Origin: Prorocentrum cordatum
Lineage: Eukaryota > Sar > Dinophyceae > Prorocentrales > Prorocentraceae
Reading direction: 5' to 3'
Assembly (NCBI GenBank): GCA_963575745.1
Contig: CAUYUJ010012180.1
Coordinates: forward strand, 272,570-336,569
Length of the DNA stretch: 64,000 nt
Part shown: in pieces, positions 17,800 to 27,240 of the stretch
Layout of the letters: each line of letters opens with the position of its first letter
How positions within the stretch are numbered: the first letter of the stretch is position 1
Position numbers and translations under genes: made by a program
Notes under the pieces: model-generated
Database searches by the model: none
Told to the model about the DNA's origin: nothing
The model's input: only the letters and a program-made list of their open reading frames with translations

Positions 17800-18620
17800 T
17801 TCGTTCTAAAAGCGTTGATAGCAGTGTCTCGTTTGCGGACAACTCATTCTATATCAACTCACTGATACCGAGTTTCCTTTCACCATAAGTGAATGCATAC
17901 CAGTGTATGTTGGTTACTACAAAAGTGGGTTCCTACAACCGACTTCATGATCGCTATCATCATCGCAGATTTCACTCATCCTCATCACCACGACTGGTTC
18001 ACGTTGGCCTGCGGTGCTTCTCAGCCTGCAGTTCCTTTCGTTACACTGTAGTTGAAGCCGTTCATGGCAGTGACTCGTTTAAAGACAACTTTAGTATTGG
18101 GGGAAGTGTCGATAGCAGCGTTTCTTTTTACTTATACAAGCGTTGATAGCAGTGTCTCGTTTGTGGACAACTCATTATATATCAACTCATTCATGCAGAG
18201 TTTCTTTTCGCAGCAAGTGAATGCACAGCAGTGTATCTGCATTACTGGCCCCCACTCCATTACCACTATCATCATCAACGATTTCCTACACGCGTGTGCG
18301 CGGCGGTCGCCATGAGTGAATAGTTTGCAGAGACTTCTCGCATTGATAGCCATGGGTCACTTCAGAGTGAACTCATTTGTGATCTTCTTTTATTGGAAGT
18401 TGAATCGGTTGATGGCAGTGCCTCGTTTAAACTCCACTTTGGTATTGCTAGTAGTGTCAATGCCAGCGTTTCTTTTTAATTGTGCAAGCGTTGATAGCAG
18501 TGTCTCGTTTGTGGTTAGTTATAACAGCGTTGACAGCAGTGTCTCGTTTGCGGACACCTCATTGTACATCAACTCGCTGATACCGGGTTTCCTATCAACA
18601 CCATCATCATCATCCTTAAC
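17800..18620 (+). repeat. Irregular repeat region, TTGATAGCAGTGTCTCGTTT units
   Basis: GCGTTGATAGCAGTGTCTCG recurs at about 17813, 18144, 18488 and (diverged) 18530, followed by TTTG.GGACAACTCATT.TA and ATCAACTCA.TGATACC. Related shorter units (TTGATGGCAGTGCCTCG) lie between. Frames through it encode SVDSSVSFVDNSLYINS-like repeats, but nothing supports translation. Confidence 0.7.
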
Positions 18621-18624
18621 CTCC

Positions 18625-18668
18625 TCGTAGCCATTTTGCTTAGAGCTGTAGCCACATGTTTGCTCGAG
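18625..18668 (+). other. Tandem relict spliced leaders
   Basis: CTCGTAGCCATTTTGCTTAGAG keeps CGTAGCCATTTTG exactly. It is followed by CTGTAGCCACATGTTTGCTCGAG (quoted with its flank in two parts: GTAGCCA and TTTGCTCGAG), a second diverged leader. The ATG of the next gene is about 50 bases downstream. Confidence 0.65.
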
Positions 18669-18719
18669 TTTCACCTGGCCGTCCAGCCGCGGCGGTGCTC
18701 CTCAGCCTGCCTTGTCACA

Positions 18720-19790
18720 ATGCCAGCACGCGGCAAGGCATCGCCCCCGCCACCCCCGGCCCCGTGCGATGGCCCGTGGGAGATTCTGCCGGATCCGCCC
18801 GCACCGACTCCTCAGCCAGGTGTCGACGTGGTCTTTGAGCAGGCTCACCTCGAAGACATCCGCCGTACACCAGGGATGGGCGGCAAGACCGCCTGCCAGT
18901 GGCAGCGCGCGCTGCGCGCCGAGTGCATTGTCAACAACTTGTCGTTCAAAGACGTAACAAACGACCCGTCCTACGACTGGAAGCAACTGCTTCGGTCTGC
19001 CGCTCCGGGTTTCGCTGAGCGCATAATCGGGCAGGGCATCGCCCAGGTTCTCTTTCGCATCATCGAGACAGAGCGCGACCCTAACTACTCCAACACGGAT
19101 GGCCACGGCAGGCACTTCTTCGAGTTCCGTCGTGCAGACGGTTCAGCCATGCGCCTGCATTACCATAAGAACGGCCGACCCGATGAGCCCACCTATGTCG
19201 GTCCACCACGCGCCGTTGCTCAGCCTGCCGTGCCTGAGCCTGGCGCTGCTCAGCCTCATGTTCCTCGTGGCGGCGCTGCTCAGACTGCCGTGCCTGACGG
19301 TGGCGCTGCTCAGCCTGCCGAGACTGGCGGTGATGCCCCACTGCTCTTCACACAGGAGCACCTGCAAGAGGCAGCCTGCTCGCGCCAGATTGTGGGCCGC
19401 GACGAAGCCAGCGCCGCTCTCCAATCGCTGTTGCACTACCACCATGGCGAGACTGCCCCAGGTGCTGTTGACATCACCGATGGCTCAGCATTTGACTGGC
19501 TTCGATGGGTGGCACATATCGAAGGTGCGCGCGACGTCATCCGCAATGGCGTCCACAGGGTCTACGCTGTCCGCTGGAATCCGCACTGGGCTCCAGAGGC
19601 CGTCTTCTGCTACGGCAACAACACCTACAGCACACTGGTGCCCCGCAAATCGCGCTACACAGGCTCGTGGAGCCACGCGCGAATTGTGACTCACCGGAAC
19701 GCCAATTGGGTGACCGAACCGTTGCTATCTGCGGCCCCTGTGGCAGCTACGCCGTGGCTGGTGTTGCGGGATCAAATAACCTGGGAGTGA
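18720..19790 (+). CDS. Intronless protein with an internally duplicated domain, 356 residues
   Basis: ATG 18720 (MPARGKAS) is the first after the relict leaders; stop TGA 19788-19790. A Pro-rich N-terminus (about 35 residues) is followed by two related modules, residues about 38-150 and 208-325. Corresponding segments: VVFEQAHLED / LLFTQEHLQE; DVTNDPSYDWKQLL / DITDGSAFDWLRWV; AERIIGQGIAQVLFRI / ARDVIRNGVHRVYAVR. The linker (161-205) is four AQPAVP(E/D)GGA-like repeats, a coding version of the 19-bp motif. I do not recognise the module; the order of helices and the conserved FDW/YDW suggest a small globular binding domain. No membrane segment. Function unknown. Confidence 0.65.
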   Translation: MPARGKASPPPPPAPCDGPWEILPDPPAPTPQPGVDVVFEQAHLEDIRRTPGMGGKTACQWQRALRAECIVNNLSFKDVTNDPSYDWKQLLRSAAPGFAERIIGQGIAQVLFRIIETERDPNYSNTDGHGRHFFEFRRADGSAMRLHYHKNGRPDEPTYVGPPRAVAQPAVPEPGAAQPHVPRGGAAQTAVPDGGAAQPAETGGDAPLLFTQEHLQEAACSRQIVGRDEASAALQSLLHYHHGETAPGAVDITDGSAFDWLRWVAHIEGARDVIRNGVHRVYAVRWNPHWAPEAVFCYGNNTYSTLVPRKSRYTGSWSHARIVTHRNANWVTEPLLSAAPVAATPWLVLRDQITWE

Positions 19791-19807
19791 TCTCTGGCAA
19801 ACGAGAT

Positions 19808-20113
19808 GTGGTGCTTCTCAGCCTGCACTCATGTGACACGCAATGCCGTGCCCTGCAATCGCGTGGTGTTTCTCAGCCTGCACTCGCAGGTCCTTCGGAG
19901 GTCAATTGTTATGAGTTCGGCACGGTCTCGGTCAAGTACAGCGTGCTGTGGGGATCCCGAGATGGGGCCTGGCTCAAGGTGCTCAAGACGTACTGGAGTG
20001 TCCCAGAGCCGGAGTGCCAGCTGATCCTCGGGAGTTGGAACGGCATTTTCAGGCCGTGGCCGGACACGTTCTGGATCAGGACGGGGGGGTCCGAGCCCGA
20101 GATGGAGTGCTAG
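19808..20113 (+). CDS. Possible coding remnant downstream of the duplicated-domain gene
   Basis: A different frame from the preceding gene reads GVSQPALAGPSEVNCYEFG, then YSVLWGSRDGAWLKVLKTYW and ILGSWNGIFRPWPDTFWIR, ending TAG 20111-20113. It is rich in Trp and looks like real protein. It may be a third exon or frame-shifted C-terminus of the same gene, or a separate fragment. Its stop abuts the right copy of the 443-bp duplication. Confidence 0.35.
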   Translation: MVLLSLHSCDTQCRALQSRGVSQPALAGPSEVNCYEFGTVSVKYSVLWGSRDGAWLKVLKTYWSVPEPECQLILGSWNGIFRPWPDTFWIRTGGSEPEMEC

Positions 20114-20555
20114 CGCTCTGCAGTACAAGTGCTTTTCAGCATGCGACATCCTGCGGTGCTTCTCAGCCTGCAGGGTTCGCAGCGTGCGGTTTGCAATGCA
20201 TTCCTTTTCAGTATGCGAGTTCCTGCGGTGTTTCTCAGGTTGCAGGGCTCCGAGGCTCTTCGCTTCGATGCCAATGTTTTCAGACACCGTAGCTCCGTTC
20301 CGTAAACATCTTCCAAGAGCCGCTCGCAACCTTTTGCAGCTGGCGGTCTGCAGACGTAGTCTGTCTCAGCATGCGAGCTCCCGCACGCTTCGCCGGCTTT
20401 TGCTGCGCGGACAATTTTCTCACACACGTCAGCGCCGTTTGTAGGCGTCAGAAAAACATGTAGACATTCACGAAGGGCTCAGTCTGTATATCGTCACATC
20501 ATTACATACGCAGTCGTCGAACACATCGGTGTACATTCAGCGCTTTGTCCTTCTA
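20113..20555 (+). repeat. 443-bp direct duplication, right copy
   Basis: Partner of 17316-17758. Weaker similarity continues for about 20 bases beyond (GGGTCGCTTCGT here, GGGTTCGCTTCGT near 17790). Confidence 0.92.
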
Positions 20556-20559
20556 GCTG

Positions 20560-20865
20560 GGTCGCTTCGTGCTGAGGCTGAGGCTGATGCAGGCTGAGGC
20601 TGAGGCAGGCTGAGGCTGAGGCCGAGGCCGACGGCAGACTGAGGCTGAGGCTGAAGCAGGCTGAGGCTGAGGCAGAGGCAGGCTGAGGCTGAGGCTGAGG
20701 CAGGCTGATGCTGAGGCAGGCTGAGGCTGAGGCTGAGGCTGATGCAGGCTGAGAGGCTGAGGCTGAGGCCGAGGCGAAGGCAGACTGGCTGAGGCTGCAG
20801 GCTGAGGCTGAGGCTGAGGCAGGCTGAGGCTGAGGCTGAGGCAGGCTGAGGCTGAGGCTGTGACT
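20560..20865 (+). repeat. AGGCTG minisatellite
   Basis: About 300 bp of (GAGGCT)n with interspersed GATGCAGGCTG and GGCAGGCTG variants. GCAGGCTGAG is the reverse complement of part of the 19-bp motif (CTCAGCCTGC), so it may have been seeded from a motif copy. Confidence 0.9.
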
Positions 20866-21420
20866 GCGACTGCCGTTGCCACTGCGACTGTCATCGCGAA
20901 TGCGACTACGACTGCGAGAACAGCAGAATTCTACAACTGGATTCTCATCTGAATCTTAAGGGGAATGCTTCCAGATATGCTCCTACACATCGCTGTTAGG
21001 TTGCTTTGCCGGGATAATTTAATTTAATCGTTTCGCTCATTCCGCCGGCCCATAATGTCGCACCGTGGTCGCCTGTCCGAGTGGTCGTTTGCAGTGTGGA
21101 GCTGCGGCGTCGGGAGCTGTGTAGTTGTCGATAAATTTGTTAATGTTTTTTCATGGGGCTTCTAGGTGTTTGCAGTTTTTTGACGGCTTTGGTGCCATCG
21201 TGGGGGCGTGTTACCCGTGGTATCCCGCTGTGGGGCCGTTCGAGCCGGGGGAAGAGACATCTTATGCGATAGGGGAACCCTCGTGTCGGAGGGTGGCGGG
21301 CTTTGAATGCTAACATTGGCTCTGTTATCGTCCTGATGTCCTCTGGCGTTGCGGACACGGGCGTGAAGGAACACTTTCTTGTGGCGTTTCTCTTACCATC
21401 TCTTTTCTAATTGGACCGGA
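20866..21420. other. No gene seen
   Basis: Ordinary-complexity sequence with a small GCGACT repeat at its left edge. No conserved reading frame, leader relic or element recognised. Confidence 0.4.
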
Positions 21421-21639
21421 GGAGGAGGAAGGAGGAGGTGGATGAGGAGCGATGAGGAGCGCCTTTGTCGTCGTCGTCGTCGTCGCCGCCGCCCGCCGCC
21501 GCCGCCCGCCGGCGTCGTCGTCGTCGTGGAGGGTCGAGGTTCGAGGCTGGAGGCCGAACGCGGGGGAGGAGGACCACCCCGACCCGCGTTTCCCAAGTCG
21601 CGTCTGGCTGGAGTCTTGAAGGCGTCCTGGGGGCCTCCT

Positions 21640-22600
21640 GGGTTTTTTTTGGAGGCCTCCAGAGGGCCTTTTGGAGGCCTCTTGAGGCCTCTTGAGGGCC
21701 TCTTGGGGGCCTCTTGGGGCCTTTGAGGGCGTCTTGGGACATATCGGGTGCCTCTAAGGGCCGAGAGCTCGAAATTCTGTTTCGTGAGCCCCCTCTTGGG
21801 GCGTTCTTGAAGCGTTCTTGGGGCCGTCTTGGAGGTCTCTTGGGCCGTCTTGGAGCCGTCTTGGGCCATCTTGGAGCCCTCTTGGGGGCCTCTTGGGCCC
21901 TCTTGGGGCGATCTTGGAGGCCTCTTGCGCCGTTTAGGGGCGTCGGGGAACCGAAAAGGTTGAAACGCCCAAATCTGTCCAAAACCTATGGAAAAGCATT
22001 GTTTGTTTGCCTCTTGGGGCCCTCTTGGGAATGCACTTGGAGACCTCCTGGGGATCTTGGAGGCTTCTTGGGTCATCTTGGAGACGTCTTGGGCCGTCTG
22101 GAGGCCATCTTGGGCGTCGTGGAGCGATCTTCGGGCGTCTCGGACCTCTCTTGGACCGTGTTGGGGGCGTTCTTGGGGCCCTCTTGGGCCGTCCTGGAGG
22201 CCTCTGGGGCCGTCTTGGAGCCGTCTTGGGCCGTCTTGGGGCCCTCTTGGGGCCTCTTGGGCCCTCTTGGGGCGATCTTGGAGGCCTCTTGAGCCGTTTA
22301 GGGGCGTCGGGGAACCGAAAAGGTTGAAACGCCCAAATCTGTCCAAAACCTATGGAAAAGCATTGATGTTTGCCTCTTGGGGCCCTCTTGGGAGTGCTCC
22401 TGGAGGCCTCTTGGGGCATCTTGGAGGCTTGTTGGGTCATCTTGAAGACCTCTTGGGCCGTCTGGAGGCCATCTTGGGCGCCGTGGAGCGATCTTCGGGC
22501 GTCTCGGACCTCTCTTGGATTGTGTTGGGGGCGTTCTTGGGGCCCTCTTGGGGCGATCCTGGAGGATCTGGGGGAGTGTCCCGGGCGTGTCCCGGGCTCC
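21640..22600 (+). repeat. CTCTTGGGGCC-type minisatellite with a 362-bp higher-order duplication
   Basis: Dense 10-15-bp units of CTTGG(A/G)GGCCT and CTTGGGCCGT. A longer unit is duplicated: GCCGTTTAGGGGCGTCGGGG through CCTATGGAAAAGCATTG lies at about 21929-21998 and again at about 22292-22365. The reverse complement of the same minisatellite occupies 53715-54125. Confidence 0.85.
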
Positions 22601-22767
22601 GCCCGGGGTATTTTTGATCCAGGGACCCCCAGGGCCCAGGGGCCGCCCCGCGCGCGCGAACCAGAAATCTTGTTTACCAGTTACCGGAGATCTTAGCACG
22701 CCTCTGGCCCGCTGGGCCGGCGAATTTTCCTATAGCACCACGTTTAGCCAATGGACGCGATTGCACA

Positions 22768-23015
22768 TCAGTGGGGGAGGAGAAGGAGGAGGAGGAGGAG
22801 GAGGAGGAGGAGGAGGAGGAGGAAGAGAAGAGGGGAGGAGGAGGAGGAGAGGAGGAGGAGGAAAAGAAGAGGAGGAGGAGGAGGAGGAGGAGGGTGAGGT
22901 GGAGGAGGAGGAGGGTGAGGTGGAGGAGGAGAGGAGGAGGAGGAGGAGGAGAGGAGGAGGAGGAGGAGGAAAAGAAGAGGAGGAGGAGGAGGAGGAGAGG
23001 AGGAGGGAGGAACAT
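22768..23015 (+). repeat. (GGA)n polypurine tract
   Basis: About 250 bp of GGA with scattered A, T or G interruptions. Long Glu/Arg/Gly frames here are artefacts of the repeat. Confidence 0.95.
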
Positions 23016-24140
23016 CAACACCGGGAGGAGGCCGAACATTACCAGGTCGAGCGAATCAGCGGGCCTCGCCCTTTCCCATCCCGCTTAGCACAGCAAAAGT
23101 ATCAATGGTGGCACAACTTGGCACTGGGGGGCGGGGGGGGCGGGGGGTGCGGGGGGTCCTCCTCCTCCTCCTCCTCCTCCTCCTCCTCCTCCTCCTCCTC
23201 CTCCCGGACGCGCACCGAAAGCGCGCGCGTGCGGCCCCGCTTCCGGTTATTCGGCGAAGGTGATACCGCGTGCCGCGCACGCGCGGAAGTTTTAGAACAT
23301 CAGTGCGCGGCGCTGCGGCGAGAACGCAGGTGAGCCCACCTTCGGATGGCAGAGTTCCCAATGAGCGGTGCGAAAACGAAGCGCGTGTCGCGTCGAAACA
23401 GCGCTTCCACTCTCACGCAAACGCAGCGCGGCGCCTCTGGGCGAGGACAGGATGTCGCCCGCTCTATTGCGTCCCCGCCACCTTTGTGGTTTTCATGCGA
23501 TTTGGGCGGGCGAAACACGCGCCGCGACCGCGCAGGAGCGCCACCTCCACGGGCAATCTCCATGGAACCCGAGGGCGGCAAGTCACCCGCTCGCTTGCGG
23601 CTCTTCCCTGCGACGACTTGGGGAACGACACATTGTGCGCCTCGCTGGAGCGGGAACGGCGAAACTTTCGCGGCGCCGAACCGAGAGCAACAGTTCGCCT
23701 CTTCGCGCACGATGTGCGCCCCGCCCCGTTCTGGCCACGCATTCTGCAACGTCAACGACAAAACGTCCATGTCGAAAGGCGAAGCGTCGACGCATCTTGT
23801 TATCTTCGATGGGTAAGGTGGGCGCGGCCTGCATTCGCCGGTTAAGTGGCTCAGTCGGAGAATATACGGCTAGGGGATTAGGAACAGGAGGACTCAAGGA
23901 AGCAGACAGCGGCACGTTTCGAGCCACTCCTTGCCGAACCTGTTTTTAACCACGCAGCGGCATAATGCGACTGCACCAGCGTCTTCGTGGCCACACGTAA
24001 CCAGACAAACACATTAACGGTCGTATTCATCCCCCTCCACAGCCCCCCTCCACGCCACCACCGCCGCTCCGCCTTGCCAGCTGCGCAGAAGAAAAGAAGA
24101 AATGCTCGCCGCGGTGGGAGGGGGAATATGTAAAGGAAAC
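23016..24140. other. No supportable gene
   Basis: Contains (TCC)n at 23158-23206. The rest has open frames on both strands with Arg/Ala-rich composition typical of GC-rich non-coding DNA; no conserved motif. Confidence 0.4.
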
Positions 24141-24151
24141 AGAGGAAACAC

Positions 24152-24234
<83 letters not shown>

Positions 24235-24235
24235 C

Positions 24236-24294
<59 letters not shown>

Positions 24295-24387
24295 CGATGA
24301 TGATGATGATGATGATGATGATGCTGGTGCTGGTGCTGATGCTGATGCTGATGCTGATGCTGATGCTGATGCTGCTGCTGCTGCTGT

Positions 24388-24422
<35 letters not shown>

Positions 24423-24480
24423 CTGATGCTGATGCTGATGCTGATGCTGATGCTGATGCTGATGCTGATGATGAGGAGGA
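24152..24480 (+). repeat. (GAT)n and (GATGCT)n microsatellites
   Basis: Nearly pure (ATG/GAT)n to about 24325, then (GATGCT)n, a second (GAT)n and a second (GATGCT)n. One frame encodes poly-Asp/Asp-Ala and continues open into an acidic stretch and ordinary sequence to beyond 24700, but no flanking domain supports a gene. Confidence 0.95.
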
Positions 24481-24689
24481 GGAGAAGGAGGAGGATGAGG
24501 AGGAAGACAGTTGCTTCGCGGCGGAGGCCGCGCAGGTGGGGTCCACCACCGGTATATCAAACCTGCTTGCGTTGCAGGGTACGCTCGACGAGGATGAGGA
24601 CAGGTTGGCGGATCAGGAACCGCAGCGGCAGCGCTGTCAAGCAACAGCATCCGTAAAATCAGTATTTTCAGCAAATAGATCAACAGCAG

Positions 24690-25045
24690 CAGAAGAGCTC
24701 TGCTGGTCCTTCGCCTCCGCCCTCACCTCCCTCTCCTGTCCTCGTCCCGCTTGTCCCCATATCTTATGGTTCCCCTCCCCTCCTCCCCTCCCGCCCTCCC
24801 GTCCCTCCCTATCCGCCTTTGTGTTTCCCTTCTCCTCTCCTTTCCTTCTTCTGCTCATATTCCGCTTGGCTTTCTCGTTCACCTTCTCCAGCCTCCCCAA
24901 TTGCCTCCTCCTCTTCCTCCTCCTCGCCCTCGCTTCTGCTATCCTCCTTTTCCTCCCCCCTCAGCCTCTTCCTCTCCTCCTCCCTCTCCTTCTCCTCCTC
25001 CTCCTCCTCCTCCTCCTCCTCCTCCTCCTCCTCCTCCGCCCCGGG
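24690..25045 (+). repeat. (TCC)n polypyrimidine tract
   Basis: Increasingly pure toward 24990-25037. No gene. Confidence 0.9.
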
Positions 25046-25263
25046 GGCGGGCACCTGTGCGTGGGGGGGGCGCGCCAGGGCCCTCGGGGCACTCAAATCC
25101 CCTTGGGTTGCTGGCCCTTGGTCGGCAACCACCCTCCGTAGGGGGGCGTTCGGGGGTTGGCGTCCTGGGCTCCCCCCCGGCTGGGCTCACCCCCCAGCCG
25201 GGGTCCCCAGGCCCCATCCCCCGCTCGCCGCCCCTGGGGGGCGGGTGGCGGGGCAGCTGGGCG

Positions 25264-25412
25264 GAGCACGGTCTCTTGCCCCTGCCCCGTGCGGAGCACG
25301 GGCTCCTGGAGCACGGGCTCCGGTCGGCAGTGAAGCGGAGCACGGGCTCCTGGAACACGGGCTCCTTCTACCTGCCGGCGGCAGGGCGCGCGGAGCACGG
25401 GCTCCTGGCGCG
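25264..25412. repeat. Clustered palindrome GGAGCACGGGCTCC
   Basis: Six exact or near copies of a 14-bp unit whose arms GGAGC/GCTCC pair, most followed by TGG. Spacing is irregular (about 15-55 bp). Confidence 0.8.
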
Positions 25413-26616
25413 CCTTGCCCCCCCTTTTGGTGTTGCCGTCCCTCGTGGCGCCCTGTTGTTCACTCGCGATGGGAGTTGGCAAGCTCTGACGTGCTGAACC
25501 CATTTCACCGTGAGCTGTGCCTTTCTTCGTGGTGGGCGAGGTTCCCTGTCTTTGCGCTCGCTGTGCGCTGTCGCAGCGAGTTCGAGGGGCAGCCAGTGGG
25601 GCACGGCGCACCTTCGGGGCTTCCAGGGGTGCACGGGCACCCATTTTTCAGAGGTCCTCAGCGGTGGGGGTCGAGCTTACGTTGATTGAAAAAGAAAGCA
25701 AATCCTCCTCCTCCTCCTCCTCCTCCTCCTCCGCCTGCTGTCCTCCACATCCTCCTTCTCCCCCTCCTCTTCCTCCTCCCCCTCCCCTCATTCCTTCTCT
25801 TCCTTTTCCTGCTCCTCCCGGTGCCCCCTCCCCCATCATTTTCCATCCTCTTCCCAATTCGCATCACCTGCCGCCGGCCCAGATTCAGCGCCAGCGCTTC
25901 CAAACAAGCAGTTCCCGTCCGAGGCACTTGGCACGAAACTTCGGGACACATGATGCATAATCAGAGGCCGTGGCTTGTGTTTTAGATTGGCTGTCACGAG
26001 CAATTTGGGAGTGTTTTGGGACTCCGATGGGACACTTTGCCAGATTCGGGCGTCCTTTTGGCGCTGAGATGGCCGCGGGGCCGCCGTTGAAGGGGTCGCA
26101 GGGATGATGTTGGGTGCATTTGGGGTGGATCCTGGTGTCTCTGGGCCCCCAGGAGACATGATTCTGGAACGTGGTAGCTACAGTTTTACGTGCGGGACCG
26201 ATGTGAGGGCCCGTCAGTTTCCTGTGTTTGGGTTGGTGTAAGGGCCCTGTGACTTGGGAGACTAGTTGGCGTCGGCTCACGGCTTTCAACAGAATTGGGA
26301 AAGGCCAAGGATCACCCACGAACTGGGACACCTGTAAGCATTGACGCCCACGCGGCCCTGGGGTAGCCGCGTTTTCCACATGTTATGTCCCAGTTCCCTC
26401 GTCGTTTCGGCGGAGTTATTGGAGTCTCGGGTCCTCCTGAGGGAGGGAGGGAAGCCGAAAGGGAGGAGGGAGGAGGGAGGGAGGGAAGGAGGGGGGGAGG
26501 AAGGGAGGGAGGGAGGAAGGGAGGGAGGGGGGAGGGAGGAGGGAGGAGGGAGGAGAGCCCCCCTCGTCTCCTGCAGTCCCTCCTCTTCCTCTCCTCCTCG
26601 TCGCCCTGGCACGCAG
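25413..26616. other. Non-coding stretch 5' of the dehydrogenase exon
   Basis: Holds (TCC)n (25699-25732), an inverted pair GAACTGGGACA.CTGTAAG (26318) / ACATGTTATGTCCCAGTTCCC (26381), and (GGGA)n (26440-26555). The pyrimidine-rich run 26568-26610 followed by ACGCAG serves as acceptor of the next exon. Confidence 0.45.
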
Positions 26617-26724
26617 GCGCCCGCGCACACACGATGGCGGGCCTGGCCGGCATCGGCGACCTCATGCTCACGTGCATGGGCGGCGCATCTCGCAACAAGG
26701 CGGTGGGCATAAAGATCGGCCCGG
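26617..26724 (+). CDS. gpsA-like: Glycerol-3-phosphate dehydrogenase (GpsA-type), internal exon A
   Basis: Part of the C-terminal domain of NAD(P)-dependent glycerol-3-phosphate dehydrogenase, which interconverts dihydroxyacetone phosphate and glycerol 3-phosphate for glycerolipid synthesis. Reading: (G)ARAHTM, then AGLAGIGDLMLTC, GGASRNKAVGIKIGPG. GLAG.GDL..TC...SRN is the family signature. Acceptor ACGCAG ends at 26616 (phase 1/2 codon completed by GC); the exon ends at 26724 before GC (CCGG|GCGAGC). Its last base plus the first two of 61738 make the Gly codon of GETLD. The Rossmann-domain exons are not visible upstream in this window and must lie outside or be unrecognised. Confidence 0.78.
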
Positions 26725-26777
26725 GCGAGCCGCCGCCCCCCCCCCCCCCAGGGATCCGACGCTCCAACAAAACTTGA

Positions 26778-26940
26778 AGCAGCGGGATTTGGGCCTTCTT
26801 CGGCCTCCGGAGGCCCTCGCCGGGCCTCGGGAGCGTCAAAACACGACCCAGGACGAAAAGCCAGTCCCGGGGAAGTGGTCTAGACCTCCGGGGCCCACGC
26901 ATCGAAAAAGATTGGAGCGGCAGGATGTTTGGGCCCCGCG
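26778..26940 (+). repeat. Dispersed repeat family C, copy 1
   Basis: Landmarks in order: TTCGGCCTCCGGAGGCCCTC, GCGTCAAAACACGACCCAGG, ACGAAAAGCCAGTCCCGGGG, GTGGTCTAGACCTCCGGGGC. TTGAAGCAGCGGGATTTG at the left edge and TTGGAGCGGCAGGATGTTTG at the right edge are similar direct flanks. Other copies: 32503, 56352, 58425 (+), and 28546, 50452, 58196, 61228 (reverse). Confidence 0.75.
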
Positions 26941-27119
26941 CGCCGCGGTTCTGGCCGTGTCCGACGACGGCGGCGACGGCGCCGGCGTCCCGCCGGCGAC
27001 CCGCCGACGACGGCGATGGCGCCGCCGCTTTCTGTTCCTGCTCTTTGCCCTCCCCCCCCCAGCCCTCTCCCTCCCATTGCTCTTCGTGCTCCGTGTCTTT
27101 TTCCCGTCCATGCTCCTCA

Positions 27120-27240
27120 GGCCCCTCCTCCTCCTCCTCTTCCTCCTCCTCCTCCTCCCTCCTCCTCCCCCTCTTCCTCCTCCTCCTCCTCCTCCTCATC
27201 CTCATCCTTATCCTCATCCTCCTCCTCCTCCTCCTCCAGA
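27120..27240 (+). repeat. (TCC)n tract ending in CAG
   Basis: A polypyrimidine run followed directly by AG at 27239-27240, so it could act as an acceptor tract. The following sequence (27241-27790) is non-repetitive with open frames on both strands (for example VFAEVRKDQLIEVVAISLHV on +), but neither strand gives a recognised protein. Confidence 0.6.

Larger units (their letters stand above)
15085..20245 (+). repeat. Dispersed 19-bp motif GCGGTGCTTCTCAGCCTGC, about 16 copies
   Basis: Exact or near-exact copies (GGT of each) begin at 15085, 15112, 15445, 16605, 17207, 17285, 17358, 17430 (variant), 18013, 18694 (variant), 19810, 19865 (variant), 20155 and 20227 (variant); looser forms occur at about 15952, 16277 and 19210-19310. 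All are on the same strand. Inside ORFs the frame gives GASQPA or relatives (GAAQPA, GVSQPA, GAPQPG). In untranslated parts the motif is kept at the DNA level with no protein to encode. I saw no copies elsewhere in the window. Confidence 0.85.

Noticed and set aside
17316-20555. LTR retrotransposon with 443-bp LTRs
   Set aside because: No TG...CA ends, primer-binding site, polypurine tract, target duplication or Gag/Pol between the copies; the interior holds an unrelated gene.
24102-24683. Poly-Met, poly-His, poly-Ser and poly-Asp proteins
   Set aside because: They are six-frame readings of the (GAT)n and (GATGCT)n microsatellites.
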